5,357 bases of DNA from Lawsonibacter sp. (GCA_022798155.1 JAAWLY010000148.1:1-5357), one strand, 5' to 3'; shown: positions 1-5,192, counted from the first letter of the stretch. Notes: generated by a model not told the origin, from the sequence alone. Program-made: numbers and translations.

Positions 1-275
1 AGGGCGGCGGCGATCTCCGGGTTGTCGTCGTGGACGGCGGCGGTGCGGATGACGCAGCCCGCTCCCTCCACGCTCTCGGGCAGGTGACCGATGGTTACCG
101 GGATGCCCAAGGTGCGCAGATGGGCCACCGTGTCACTCTCCTTCATGTCAGAGCCGGTTACGGCCACCCCTTTCCCCCTCAATACCTCGGCCAGGGGCGC
201 CATGGACACCCCGCCCACACCTACCAGATGGGCGTGGGCCCCCGGCTTAATATAGTCCTCAATGTTTCGATTCAT
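1..275 (-). CDS. murC: UDP-N-acetylmuramate--L-alanine ligase MurC, N-terminal part (cut by window edge)
   Basis: MurC adds L-alanine to UDP-MurNAc in the cytoplasm, using ATP; it is the first amino-acid addition in peptidoglycan precursor synthesis. Only the first 91 residues are present; the rest lies beyond position 1. The visible part is the Mur-ligase N-terminal Rossmann-like domain that binds the UDP-sugar. The glycine-rich nucleotide loop HLVGVGGVSM is at residues 16-25, the strand ending in VTGSD at about 39-43, and the conserved IGH at 62-64, followed by VIRTAAV at 75-81 and DNPEI at 84-88. The central ATPase and C-terminal domains cannot be checked. The ATG at 273-275 is supported by GAGGTG (minus strand, 283-288) seven bases upstream. 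The gene lies downstream of rsmI on the same strand with a 170-base gap. No strong promoter or clear terminator is visible in the gap, so read-through from rsmI is possible. Confidence 0.9.
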   Translation of the reverse strand, partial: MNRNIEDYIKPGAHAHLVGVGGVSMAPLAEVLRGKGVAVTGSDMKESDTVAHLRTLGIPVTIGHLPESVEGAGCVIRTAAVHDDNPEIAAA

Positions 276-445
276 TGGACAGCACCTCGTTTTATGGTTT
301 CTCTCTCTATTCTATCCACTTTTGGGCGATGGGTGCAGTTTTTGCGTAAATCTCCCCGCCACCGGGCGTTGTCCGGCGGCCTTCCTGCCAAAGGGGCTGG
401 CGCGTCGAAGCCATGACTGGGGGATTCCGTCCAAGCAGGAAGATT

Positions 446-1276
446 TTATTTTCCCACCGCCGCGTCGTACAGCTGATTTCTCGACAGCCCCAGCTCCTTG
501 GCGGCTCGCTTCACCGCGTCCCGGAGGGACAGCCCCTCCCCCCGCAGCCTGTCCACCAGGAGAAGTCCGTCCTCCAGGGTGATCTCCTGCTCCTCCACCG
601 GCTCCGCCCCCCGGACCACCAGCACAAACTCCCCTTTGGGGGTGTTCTCCTGATACCAGGCGGCAGCCTGGCCCAGAGTGGTGTGCATAATCTCCTCGTG
701 GAGCTTGGTCAGCTCCCGGCACAGAGATACCGGCCGGTCGGGGCCGAAGGCGTCCGCCAGATCCTGGAGGGTGGCCGTCAGCTTGTGGGGGGCCTCGTAG
801 AAAATCATAGTCCGCCCCTCCCCCCGGAGGGATTCCAGGTGGGCCTTGCGGTTTTTCTTGTTCATGGCCAGAAAGCCCTCAAAGGTGAACCGGCCGGTGG
901 GCTGGCCGGAGACGGCCAGGGCCGTTATTAAGGCGCAGGGCCCCGGGATGGCGCAGACAGGGATGCCCAGCTGGACACATTGGGCCACCAGCTCCTCCCC
1001 CGGGTCGGAGATGGCGGGGGTGCCGGCGTCGGTGACCAGGGCGCAGCTCTCTCCGTCCTGGAGGCGGTTTAAAATGGCCCGGCCGGCGGCCTCGCCGCTG
1101 TGCCGGTGGTAGCTGGCCATAGGTTTTTTGATTCCCAGGTGGTTGAGCAGCTTCGCCGTCACCCGGGTGTCCTCAGCGGCGATAAAATCCGCCTGTTCCA
1201 GCGTTTCCGCCATCCGCCGGGAGATATCCCCCAGGTTGCCGATGGGAGTGGGGACCAGATAGAGCGTACCGCTCAC
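446..1276 (-). CDS. rsmI: 16S rRNA (cytidine(1402)-2'-O)-methyltransferase RsmI
   Basis: RsmI uses S-adenosylmethionine to 2'-O-methylate C1402 in the decoding centre of 16S rRNA. The 276-residue length is normal for the family. Visible motifs in order are LVPTPIGNLGDIS (7-19), AEDTR (34-38), YHRHS (56-60), the signature VTDAGTPAISDPG (81-93), IPGPCALITAL (110-120), FYEAPHKL (159-166) and CRELTKLHEE (186-195). These belong to the tetrapyrrole-methylase-like fold. A small C-terminal helix-turn-helix-like tail follows at about 248-274 (LSLRDAV then LGLSRNQLYD). The start is a GTG at 1274-1276: GAGGTG lies seven bases upstream on the minus strand and the N-terminus begins exactly where RsmI proteins do. 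Transcription probably starts from the extended -10 promoter at 1316-1326. The gene is divergent from trmN6. In Bacillus-type genomes a TrmN6-like gene (yabB) and rsmI lie close together on one strand, so the partners are familiar but the orientation differs. Confidence 0.97.
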   Translation of the reverse strand: MSGTLYLVPTPIGNLGDISRRMAETLEQADFIAAEDTRVTAKLLNHLGIKKPMASYHRHSGEAAGRAILNRLQDGESCALVTDAGTPAISDPGEELVAQCVQLGIPVCAIPGPCALITALAVSGQPTGRFTFEGFLAMNKKNRKAHLESLRGEGRTMIFYEAPHKLTATLQDLADAFGPDRPVSLCRELTKLHEEIMHTTLGQAAAWYQENTPKGEFVLVVRGAEPVEEQEITLEDGLLLVDRLRGEGLSLRDAVKRAAKELGLSRNQLYDAAVGK

Positions 1277-1315
1277 CGCGCTTCACCTCGCTGACCAAAT
1301 TTATTCGCAGAAAAT

Positions 1316-1326
1316 ATTATAGCACA
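1316..1326 (-). promoter_or_regulatory. Extended -10 promoter of rsmI
   Basis: Read on the minus strand this is TGTGCTATAAT, a perfect TATAAT with the Gram-positive TRTGn extension. The expected start point is near 1309, giving a leader of about 33 bases that contains the GAGGTG ribosome site. The -35 region at the right spacing is poor (TACCAT with a 17-base spacer), as is common when an extended -10 element is present. It lies about 40 bases outside the left end of the inserted element, so the insertion has left it intact. Confidence 0.75.
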
Positions 1327-1366
1327 TTTGGGGGAATTATGGTATCCTTTTCTTAACAATTTCTTA

Positions 1367-1377
1367 GAGCCTGTTTA
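1367..1377 (+). repeat. Left terminal inverted repeat of the MITE-like element
   Basis: GAGCCTGTTTA, the exact reverse complement of the right end at 1528-1538. It is preceded by TTA (1364-1366), one copy of the putative target duplication. Beyond the 11 bases the two arms diverge. Confidence 0.75.
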
Positions 1378-1516
1378 GGCGCTGTTTGAAAAATGGAAAT
1401 GTGCCCAACGGCGAGGAATTTTTTCGCCAGACGAAGCCAATTTGACGCAGGAATACTGGATATATTTCAAAAAAATTTAACGCAGTATGGCGGCAAAAGG
1501 CTCGTCAGCCGGCGTG

Positions 1517-1545
1517 CTGAGAGATTTTAAACAGGCTCTTATAAC
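1517..1545 (+). promoter_or_regulatory. Probable trmN6 promoter, formed across the right edge of the inserted element
   Basis: CTGAGA (1517-1522, four of six matches to TTGACA), a 17-base spacer and TATAAC (1540-1545, five of six). The -35 and nearly all the spacer are inside the element, and the -10 lies in the flanking DNA with its first two bases in the target duplication. The predicted start point near 1552 leaves about 25 bases of leader before the ATG at 1577, enough for its ribosome site. The -35 is weak, so this is a candidate only. Confidence 0.4.
1528..1538 (-). repeat. Right terminal inverted repeat of the MITE-like element
   Basis: TAAACAGGCTC, which pairs perfectly with the left end at 1367-1377. 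It is followed at once by TTA (1539-1541), the second copy of the putative target duplication. It sits in the spacer of the proposed trmN6 promoter. Confidence 0.75.
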
Positions 1546-1576
1546 AGGTATCTATGACCTGGAAAGGCGGCGTGCC

Positions 1577-2212
1577 ATGGTCAAAACAGAACGGCTGGAG
1601 CCCTACACCCTGTCCTGGGAGGCGGGCGTATTTCCTCTTGGGGGCGACGCCCTGGCCCTGGGGGACTTTGCCGCGGTAAAACCCGGCTGGCGGGTGTGCG
1701 ATTTGGGGACGGGCAGCGGGGTCCTCCTGTTGCTGCTGGCCCGGCGGGCAGAAAACCTGTCCCTAACCGGTATCGACATCGACCCTCTCTCCGCCCAAAC
1801 CGCCCAGGAAAACCTGGCGGCCAACGGCCTGTCCGGGGAGATTTTTTGCGGCGACCTGCGGAAAAATCCCCTCCCCGCCGGGGGCTTCGACCTGGTGGTC
1901 TCCAACCCGCCCTACTTCCCCGTGGGCAGCGGCAAGAGCGGCGGCCCCGCCCGGAGCGAGGAATTTTGCTCTCTGGACGAGCTGTGCGCCGCCGCGTCCC
2001 GGCTGGTGAAAAACGGGGGCCGCTTTTCTTTGTGCCACCGCCCAGAGCGGCTGGTGGATGTGCTCTGCACCCTCCGGGCTAACAACCTGGAGCCCAAGCG
2101 GCTCAAGCTGGTCTCCCACGGGCCGGATCATCCCCCCTCCCTCCTGCTGGTGGAGGCGGTAAAACAGGGGAGGCCGGAATTAAAGGTTGAAACCGACGTC
2201 AATCTGTGGTAG
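1577..2212 (+). CDS. trmN6: tRNA1(Val) (adenine(37)-N6)-methyltransferase family protein
   Basis: This is a class I S-adenosylmethionine-dependent methyltransferase of the TrmN6/YfiC (COG4123) type, which in E. coli methylates N6 of A37 in tRNA1(Val). Numbered from the ATG at 1577 (211 residues), it shows FPLGGDALALGDFA (19-32), typical of the family's N-terminus; the SAM loop DLGTGSG (42-48); the acidic ribose-binding strand IDIDP (66-70); and the amino-methyltransferase motif NPPYF (110-114). The start at 1577 is chosen because GGAAAGGCGG (1561-1570) lies six bases upstream and MVKTERLEP resembles family N-termini. An in-frame ATG at 1487 is open but has no ribosome site and lies in the MITE-like element. 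The protein is somewhat shorter than E. coli TrmN6 (about 245). No terminator follows it, so it may be co-transcribed with the membrane protein downstream. The family is clear; the exact tRNA substrate is inferred. Confidence 0.87.
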   Translation: MVKTERLEPYTLSWEAGVFPLGGDALALGDFAAVKPGWRVCDLGTGSGVLLLLLARRAENLSLTGIDIDPLSAQTAQENLAANGLSGEIFCGDLRKNPLPAGGFDLVVSNPPYFPVGSGKSGGPARSEEFCSLDELCAAASRLVKNGGRFSLCHRPERLVDVLCTLRANNLEPKRLKLVSHGPDHPPSLLLVEAVKQGRPELKVETDVNLW

Positions 2213-2215
2213 AAT
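2187..2215 (+). promoter_or_regulatory. Strong sigma-A-type promoter for the membrane protein gene, overlapping the trmN6 stop
   Basis: TTGAAA (2187-2192, five of six), an exact 17-base spacer and TAGAAT (2210-2215, five of six), with the TGTGG extension just before the -10. The TAG of the -10 hexamer (2210-2212) is also the stop codon of trmN6. The predicted start point is near 2222, giving about 47 bases of leader. It would allow the downstream gene to be expressed independently of trmN6. Confidence 0.65.
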
Positions 2216-2268
2216 AACCGTGTAAATGAAATGATATTTTGTAATTTCGACCGAAAGGATGTGTCTCC

Positions 2269-2760
2269 ATGAACATACGCCTGAACACCCTGTGGCGGGT
2301 GCCGGTCTTCTGCCTGGCCGCCAGCTGGGTCACCTACCACCTCACTATCTATATGGGCTGGTTCTTCATTGTAAAAACCACTGGGCCGGATGGGGTAGTA
2401 AATCTCTCCACCGACCCAGTTCGAACTGCCATTTGGCATATGGCAATGTTTCTCCTTGTGCTTTTGGTTGGAGGACTGTGGGCTTTCCAATCTATGACGA
2501 AAGCGGAAATCGCCGCCTCCGCCGCCATCGCCATTGCCGTAAAGCTGGCCCTCAGCGCCTGGCTCCAGACCGACGATGTTCAGGCCGGCATCCCCCTCGC
2601 CTTGACACTGATTAAACTGCTCAACTGGTTTTCCGACTTCTCCGTCCTCCTGTACTGGCCCGGCCAGAACCCGGAGGTCTCCTCCCTCCTCTCCAGTCTC
2701 GCCCCACTGCTTTTTATCCCCTTCGGGAGGAAAACAGTCAGGCAGACTTCTCCGGCATGA
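2269..2760 (+). CDS. Five-segment integral membrane protein of unknown function
   Basis: I do not recognise this 163-residue protein. Hydrophobic stretches suggest about five membrane segments: residues 10-34, 55-75, 79-99, 109-130 and 138-153. The first is interrupted by polar and aromatic residues (TYHLTIYMGW). A short loop, KTTGPDGVVNLSTDPVR, spans 36-52. The tail after 153 is short and basic (GRKTVRQ), which favours a cytoplasmic C-terminus by the positive-inside rule. No enzymatic motif, signal-peptidase site or known transporter signature is visible. The ATG at 2269 has AAAGGA nine bases upstream. It is downstream of trmN6 on the same strand (56-base gap), has its own promoter at 2187-2215 and ends at the bidirectional terminator. 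The start, the membrane character and the gene limits are seen in the sequence; everything about function is open. Confidence 0.8.
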   Translation: MNIRLNTLWRVPVFCLAASWVTYHLTIYMGWFFIVKTTGPDGVVNLSTDPVRTAIWHMAMFLLVLLVGGLWAFQSMTKAEIAASAAIAIAVKLALSAWLQTDDVQAGIPLALTLIKLLNWFSDFSVLLYWPGQNPEVSSLLSSLAPLLFIPFGRKTVRQTSPA

Positions 2761-2761
2761 C

Positions 2762-2795
2762 AAAAGCGGCAGGGCTGTTGGCCTTGCCGCTTTTT
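2762..2795. terminator. Bidirectional intrinsic terminator between convergent genes
   Basis: A 10-bp stem (2766-2775 with 2781-2790, one G-T wobble at 2772/2784) has a five-base loop TGTTG. It is flanked by AAAA on the left and TTTTT on the right, so it gives a U tract in both directions. It begins two bases after the stop of the membrane protein gene and ends one base before the stop of obgE, and so serves both transcripts. Confidence 0.9.
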
Positions 2796-2796
2796 C

Positions 2797-4077
2797 TCAC
2801 CGCTGATACTCAAACTCCAAATCGTACATGGACACGATGTCCCCGTCCTTGATGCCCATCTCCTCCAGCTTGTCAAACAGCCCGGACTGGCGCAGCTTCT
2901 GGTCAAACCAGTTCCGGCTCTCGTAGTCGCCGAAGTTGACATTGGCGATGAGCCGCTGGAGCCAGGGGGCGTCCACCACCCAGGTGCCGTCGAACTCCTG
3001 GATGTCCACCTCGCCCTCGGTGTCCACCTCCGGCGGGCGCTCCACATAGGTAGGCTCGTACACCGCTACCGGGGGCAGTTCCTGGAGCAGTTGGGCGGTT
3101 TTCCGCACCAGCTCCCGGGTACCCTGGTGGGCGGCGGCGGAGATGGTAACCAGCTCCAGCCCCAGCCCCTCCACGCGGGCCCGCAGGGCGTCCAGCAGGG
3201 CGGGGTCGGTCATGACGTCCACCTTGTTGGCGGCCACAATCATCTTCCGCCCGGCCAGCTCCGGGGAGTACTGCCGCAGCTCTTCGTTGATGGCCTCAAA
3301 GTCGGCCACCGGGTCCCGCCCCTCAGAGCCGGACACGTCCACCACATGGATCAGCAGCCGGCAGCGGTCGATGTGCCGCAAAAAGTCGTGGCCCAGGCCG
3401 GCCCCCTCGGCGGCGCCCTCGATGATGCCGGGGATGTCCGCCATAACAAAGGACACCCCCTCCTCCACATAGACCACCCCCAGGTTGGGGAACAGGGTGG
3501 TGAAGTGGTAGTTGGCAATCTTTGGCTGGGCCCGGCTGACCACGCTGAGCAGGGTGGACTTGCCCACGTTTGGAAAGCCTACCAGCCCCACGTCGGCCAG
3601 CAGCTTCAGCTCCAGAACAACATCCCGGCTCTGCCCGGGCAGGCCCGCCTTGGCAAACCGGGGCACCTGGCGGGTGGGGGTGGCGAAATGCTGGTTGCCC
3701 CAGCCTCCCCGCCCCCCCTGGCACAGAACAAAGCGGTCGGTCTGGGACATGTCCTGGATGATCTCCCCGGTCTCGGCATCTCGGATGACGGTGCCCCGGG
3801 GGACCCGGATGGTAAGATCCTCCCCGTCCCGGCCGGTACACTTCTTGCCCGCGCCGTCAGCGCCGTTGCCCGCCACGTATTTGCGCTTGTAGCGGAAGTC
3901 CATCAGGGTGGACAGGTGGTCGTTGACCTCCACAATAATGTCCCCGCCCCGGCCCCCGTCGCCGCCGTCGGGGCCTCCGTTGGCCACGTATTTCTCCCGG
4001 TGGAAGGACACCACGCCGTTGCCCCCACTGCCGGAGCGGACGGTGATTTTCGCTGTATCTACAAAGGGTGCCGCCAT
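2797..4077 (-). CDS. obgE: Obg GTPase (ribosome assembly)
   Basis: Obg is an essential low-affinity GTPase that binds the 50S subunit and acts in ribosome assembly and stress control. Numbered from the ATG at 4077, the 426 residues match the usual length (B. subtilis Obg is 428). The N-terminal glycine-rich Obg fold spans about 1-157, including GGPDGGDGGRGG (34-45). The GTPase domain has G1 GFPNVGKST (167-175), the switch-I threonines in FTTLFPN (192-198), G3 DIPG (214-217), G4 NKVD (284-287) and G5 SAA (313-315). A C-terminal OCT domain follows, about 355-426, ending GDIVSMYDLEFEYQ. The ATG is preferred over the GTG nine bases upstream because that GTG lies in the ribosome site AGGAGGTG itself, and the ATG is spaced correctly from it. 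It is the last gene of a minus-strand block and is terminated at 2762-2795. A 29-nt palindrome lies just upstream. Confidence 0.97.
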   Translation of the reverse strand: MAAPFVDTAKITVRSGSGGNGVVSFHREKYVANGGPDGGDGGRGGDIIVEVNDHLSTLMDFRYKRKYVAGNGADGAGKKCTGRDGEDLTIRVPRGTVIRDAETGEIIQDMSQTDRFVLCQGGRGGWGNQHFATPTRQVPRFAKAGLPGQSRDVVLELKLLADVGLVGFPNVGKSTLLSVVSRAQPKIANYHFTTLFPNLGVVYVEEGVSFVMADIPGIIEGAAEGAGLGHDFLRHIDRCRLLIHVVDVSGSEGRDPVADFEAINEELRQYSPELAGRKMIVAANKVDVMTDPALLDALRARVEGLGLELVTISAAAHQGTRELVRKTAQLLQELPPVAVYEPTYVERPPEVDTEGEVDIQEFDGTWVVDAPWLQRLIANVNFGDYESRNWFDQKLRQSGLFDKLEEMGIKDGDIVSMYDLEFEYQR

Positions 4078-4100
4078 CTCGGGCACCTCCTTTCTTCTTT

Positions 4101-4129
4101 GTTCCTTTTCTTTTGAAAAGAAAAGGAAC
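4101..4129. repeat. Perfect 29-nt palindrome in the obgE leader
   Basis: GTTCCTTTTCTTTT (4101-4114) and its exact reverse complement (4116-4129) are separated by a single base, so RNA from either strand would form a stem of about 12-13 bp with a tight loop. It sits between the YciI-family gene and obgE, ten bases before the AGGAGGT ribosome site (4085-4091, minus strand). No U tract follows on either strand, so it is not a standard terminator. A role in RNA stability, pausing or obgE translation is inference. Confidence 0.75.
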
Positions 4130-4141
4130 CGGCTTTTCCTG

Positions 4142-4441
4142 TCAGAGCAGGTAGTTGTTTTCCTTGTTCGCCGGCTGGAGGGCCTTCAGCTTATAGGTGG
4201 CAAAGCCCTCCGCCACCAGGGGCTCCCGCCCACACAGCTCCTCAGCTTCCTCATAGCTCTCCGCCCGGAGGATATACATCCCCGCCACGCCGGGATACCC
4301 CTTGAACACACCGGCCAGCTCAATGTGCCCGGCTTCGTCCAGGGCCCTCAGGTTGGCCACGTGCCGCTCTACAGCGGCCTTGGTCAGCTTGTTGTAGGTT
4401 TTGGTCTTCTCAATAAACATCACATACAGCCATTGTTCCAC
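4142..4441 (-). CDS. YciI-family (YCII-related) protein
   Basis: This 99-residue protein has the YCII-related ferredoxin-like fold: an opening strand LYVMFIEKT (5-13), a helix carrying the family's conserved histidine (RHVANLRALDEAG, His27), a central GxF strand (AGVFKGYPGVAG, 43-54), MYILRA (55-60), the helix SYEEAEEL (62-69) and the closing EPLVAEGFATYKLKAL (73-88). Family members are small dimeric proteins with a suspected His/Asp active site and mostly unknown substrates; the related DGPF and chlorohydrolase members act in very different pathways, so no reaction is assigned. The start is a GTG at 4439-4441, with AAGGAGGAGG ending seven bases upstream. An in-frame ATG further in (codon 8) would cut into the first strand. 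It follows the sugar acetyltransferase by 84 bases with no terminator between, so the two are probably co-transcribed, with obgE downstream. Confidence 0.85.
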   Translation of the reverse strand: MEQWLYVMFIEKTKTYNKLTKAAVERHVANLRALDEAGHIELAGVFKGYPGVAGMYILRAESYEEAEELCGREPLVAEGFATYKLKALQPANKENNYLL

Positions 4442-4525
4442 AGTTTTGCCTCCTCCTTATTTCCGCCGCAAATCCAGCGTCTTCCATCCGAAAAATCTTT
4501 CTCCCGGGCATGAGCCGTGTTCCGC

Positions 4526-5137
4526 TTACAGAAGCGACGGGTCGATTGTTCGATTCTGAAAGTAGTATTCCCGGTCCCGGCCGTCTGCCTCCCGCAGAAT
4601 TTTGCAGGGATTGCCCACGGCAACCACGTTGTCAGGCAGGTCGCGGGTGACCACGCTGCCCGCGCCGACCACCACGTTGTCCCCGATAGTGACGCCGGGG
4701 ACCACCACCACGTTGGCCCCCAGCCAGCAGTTGCGGCCAACGCGGATGGGGGCGTTATACTGGTAGCCCTGCTCCCGCAGTTCCGGGGCGATTGGGTGGC
4801 CCGCCGTGGCCAGCACCACGTTGGGGCCGAACTGGGTGTAGTCCCCCACATAGATGTGGGTGTCGTCCACCAGAGTCAGGTTGAAATTAGCGTAGATGTT
4901 TTTCCCGAAGTGGACGTGCCTGCCGCCCCAGTCGGCGTGGAAAGGAAGCTCGATGTAGCAATCCTCCCCCACCTCGGCGAACATCTCTTTCAGCATGGCG
5001 GCCTTTTCCTCCAGCTGAGAGGGGCGCAGCTGATTGAAGGCAAAGAGCCGGTCCAGGCATTGCAGCTGCTCCCGCTGGAGGGACGCGTCCCCCGGGAGGT
5101 AGAGCAGTCCGCTGTGCTGTTTTTCACGGATATCCAT
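4526..5137 (-). CDS. Sugar O-acetyltransferase, galactoside/maltose O-acetyltransferase (LacA/Maa) type
   Basis: The enzyme transfers acetyl from acetyl-CoA to a sugar hydroxyl; known relatives act on galactosides, maltose or glucose in the cytoplasm. Its 203 residues equal E. coli LacA. An N-terminal Mac domain (about 1-55, ending KAAMLKEMFAEVGE) is followed by a left-handed beta-helix of hexapeptide repeats (about 58-180). Residues corresponding to the LacA active site are present: Asp17 (LPGDAS), Asn84 (YANFNLTLVDD) and the catalytic His114 (ATAGHP). Clear hexapeptide turns include IRVGRNCWLGANVVV (131-145) and VTIGDNVVVGAGSVVT (149-164). The ATG at 5135-5137 has AGGAGGG seven bases upstream. 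It lies just after the rpmA terminator, with only 20 bases between the hairpin and the start codon, so no dedicated promoter fits there. No sugar-uptake genes are nearby, so the acceptor cannot be told from context. Confidence 0.93.
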   Translation of the reverse strand: MDIREKQHSGLLYLPGDASLQREQLQCLDRLFAFNQLRPSQLEEKAAMLKEMFAEVGEDCYIELPFHADWGGRHVHFGKNIYANFNLTLVDDTHIYVGDYTQFGPNVVLATAGHPIAPELREQGYQYNAPIRVGRNCWLGANVVVVPGVTIGDNVVVGAGSVVTRDLPDNVVAVGNPCKILREADGRDREYYFQNRTIDPSLL

Positions 5138-5157
5138 GAAAAGCCCTCCTTTCTAAG

Positions 5158-5192
5158 AAAAAGCCGCAAACGGTACACGTTTGCGGCTTTTT
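5158..5192. terminator. Intrinsic terminator after rpmA, perfect 15-bp stem
   Basis: AAAAAGCCGCAAACG (5158-5172) pairs without mismatch with 5178-5192 around the five-base loop GTACA. Because the stem ends in A5/T5, a U tract is present in either direction. On the minus strand it begins five bases after the rpmA stop codon and ends 20 bases before the start of the sugar acetyltransferase. It probably ends most rpmA transcripts and limits flow into the acetyltransferase, YciI and obgE genes. Confidence 0.92.

Larger units (their letters stand above)
1367..1538. mobile_element. MITE-like non-autonomous element, 172 bp, with terminal inverted repeats and TTA target duplication
   Basis: The element is bounded by perfect 11-bp inverted repeats, GAGCCTGTTTA (1367-1377) and TAAACAGGCTC (1528-1538). 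It is flanked directly on both sides by TTA (1364-1366 and 1539-1541), a likely 3-bp target-site duplication. It has no room for a transposase. Inside are further dyads: GGCGA/TCGCC (1410-1414 with 1424-1428), GACGAAGCC/GGCTCGTC (1430-1438 with 1499-1506, one bulged base), ATACTG/CAGTAT (1453-1458 with 1483-1488) and TCAGC/GCTGA (1505-1509 with 1516-1520). It is less GC-rich than the flanking genes, with several A and T runs. A TNA-type 3-bp duplication is known for some IS5-family transposases, so trans-mobilisation by such an enzyme is a guess. Copies elsewhere in the genome would settle whether it is mobile. Confidence 0.7.

Noticed and set aside
309..314. TAGAAT on the minus strand as a -10 for murC
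   Set aside because: The hexamer is good, but the -35 at proper spacing matches only three of six positions and there is no TGn extension. It may still be used, but I cannot support it.
358..380. GC-rich hairpin (8-bp stem with one wobble, 7-base loop) between rsmI and murC
   Set aside because: No U tract follows on either strand, so it does not qualify as an intrinsic terminator, and hairpins of this size are expected by chance in DNA this GC-rich.
413..931. Plus-strand open frame of 172 codons opposite rsmI
   Set aside because: A shadow of rsmI, which shows the complete family motif set on the minus strand; this frame shows no recognisable domain.
1442..1466. TTGACG inside the MITE-like element as a -35, with TATATT as -10
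   Set aside because: The spacing is 13 bases and no acceptable -10 occurs at 16-18 bases; the -35 match alone is not enough.
2128..2763. Minus-strand open frame of 211 codons opposite the end of trmN6 and the membrane protein gene
   Set aside because: It runs through the bidirectional terminator and the strong plus-strand promoter, has low-complexity Gly/Glu composition and no recognisable motif, and lies opposite a gene with good start signals.
4078..4086. GTG three codons upstream as the obgE start
   Set aside because: The GTG is part of the ribosome site AGGAGGTG, so it cannot be spaced from it; the ATG at 4077 is.
3091..4116. Long plus-strand open frame (341 codons) across the obgE region
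   Set aside because: It is an antisense shadow of obgE. The protein has the Gly/Pro/His/Val-heavy composition of a frame read through GC-rich coding DNA, and obgE on the other strand carries every expected GTPase motif.
4420..4851. Minus-strand frame overlapping the sugar acetyltransferase and the start of the YciI gene
   Set aside because: It is a frame-shifted reading of the hexapeptide-repeat gene, rich in Trp, Ser and Ala repeats, and has no start signals of its own.
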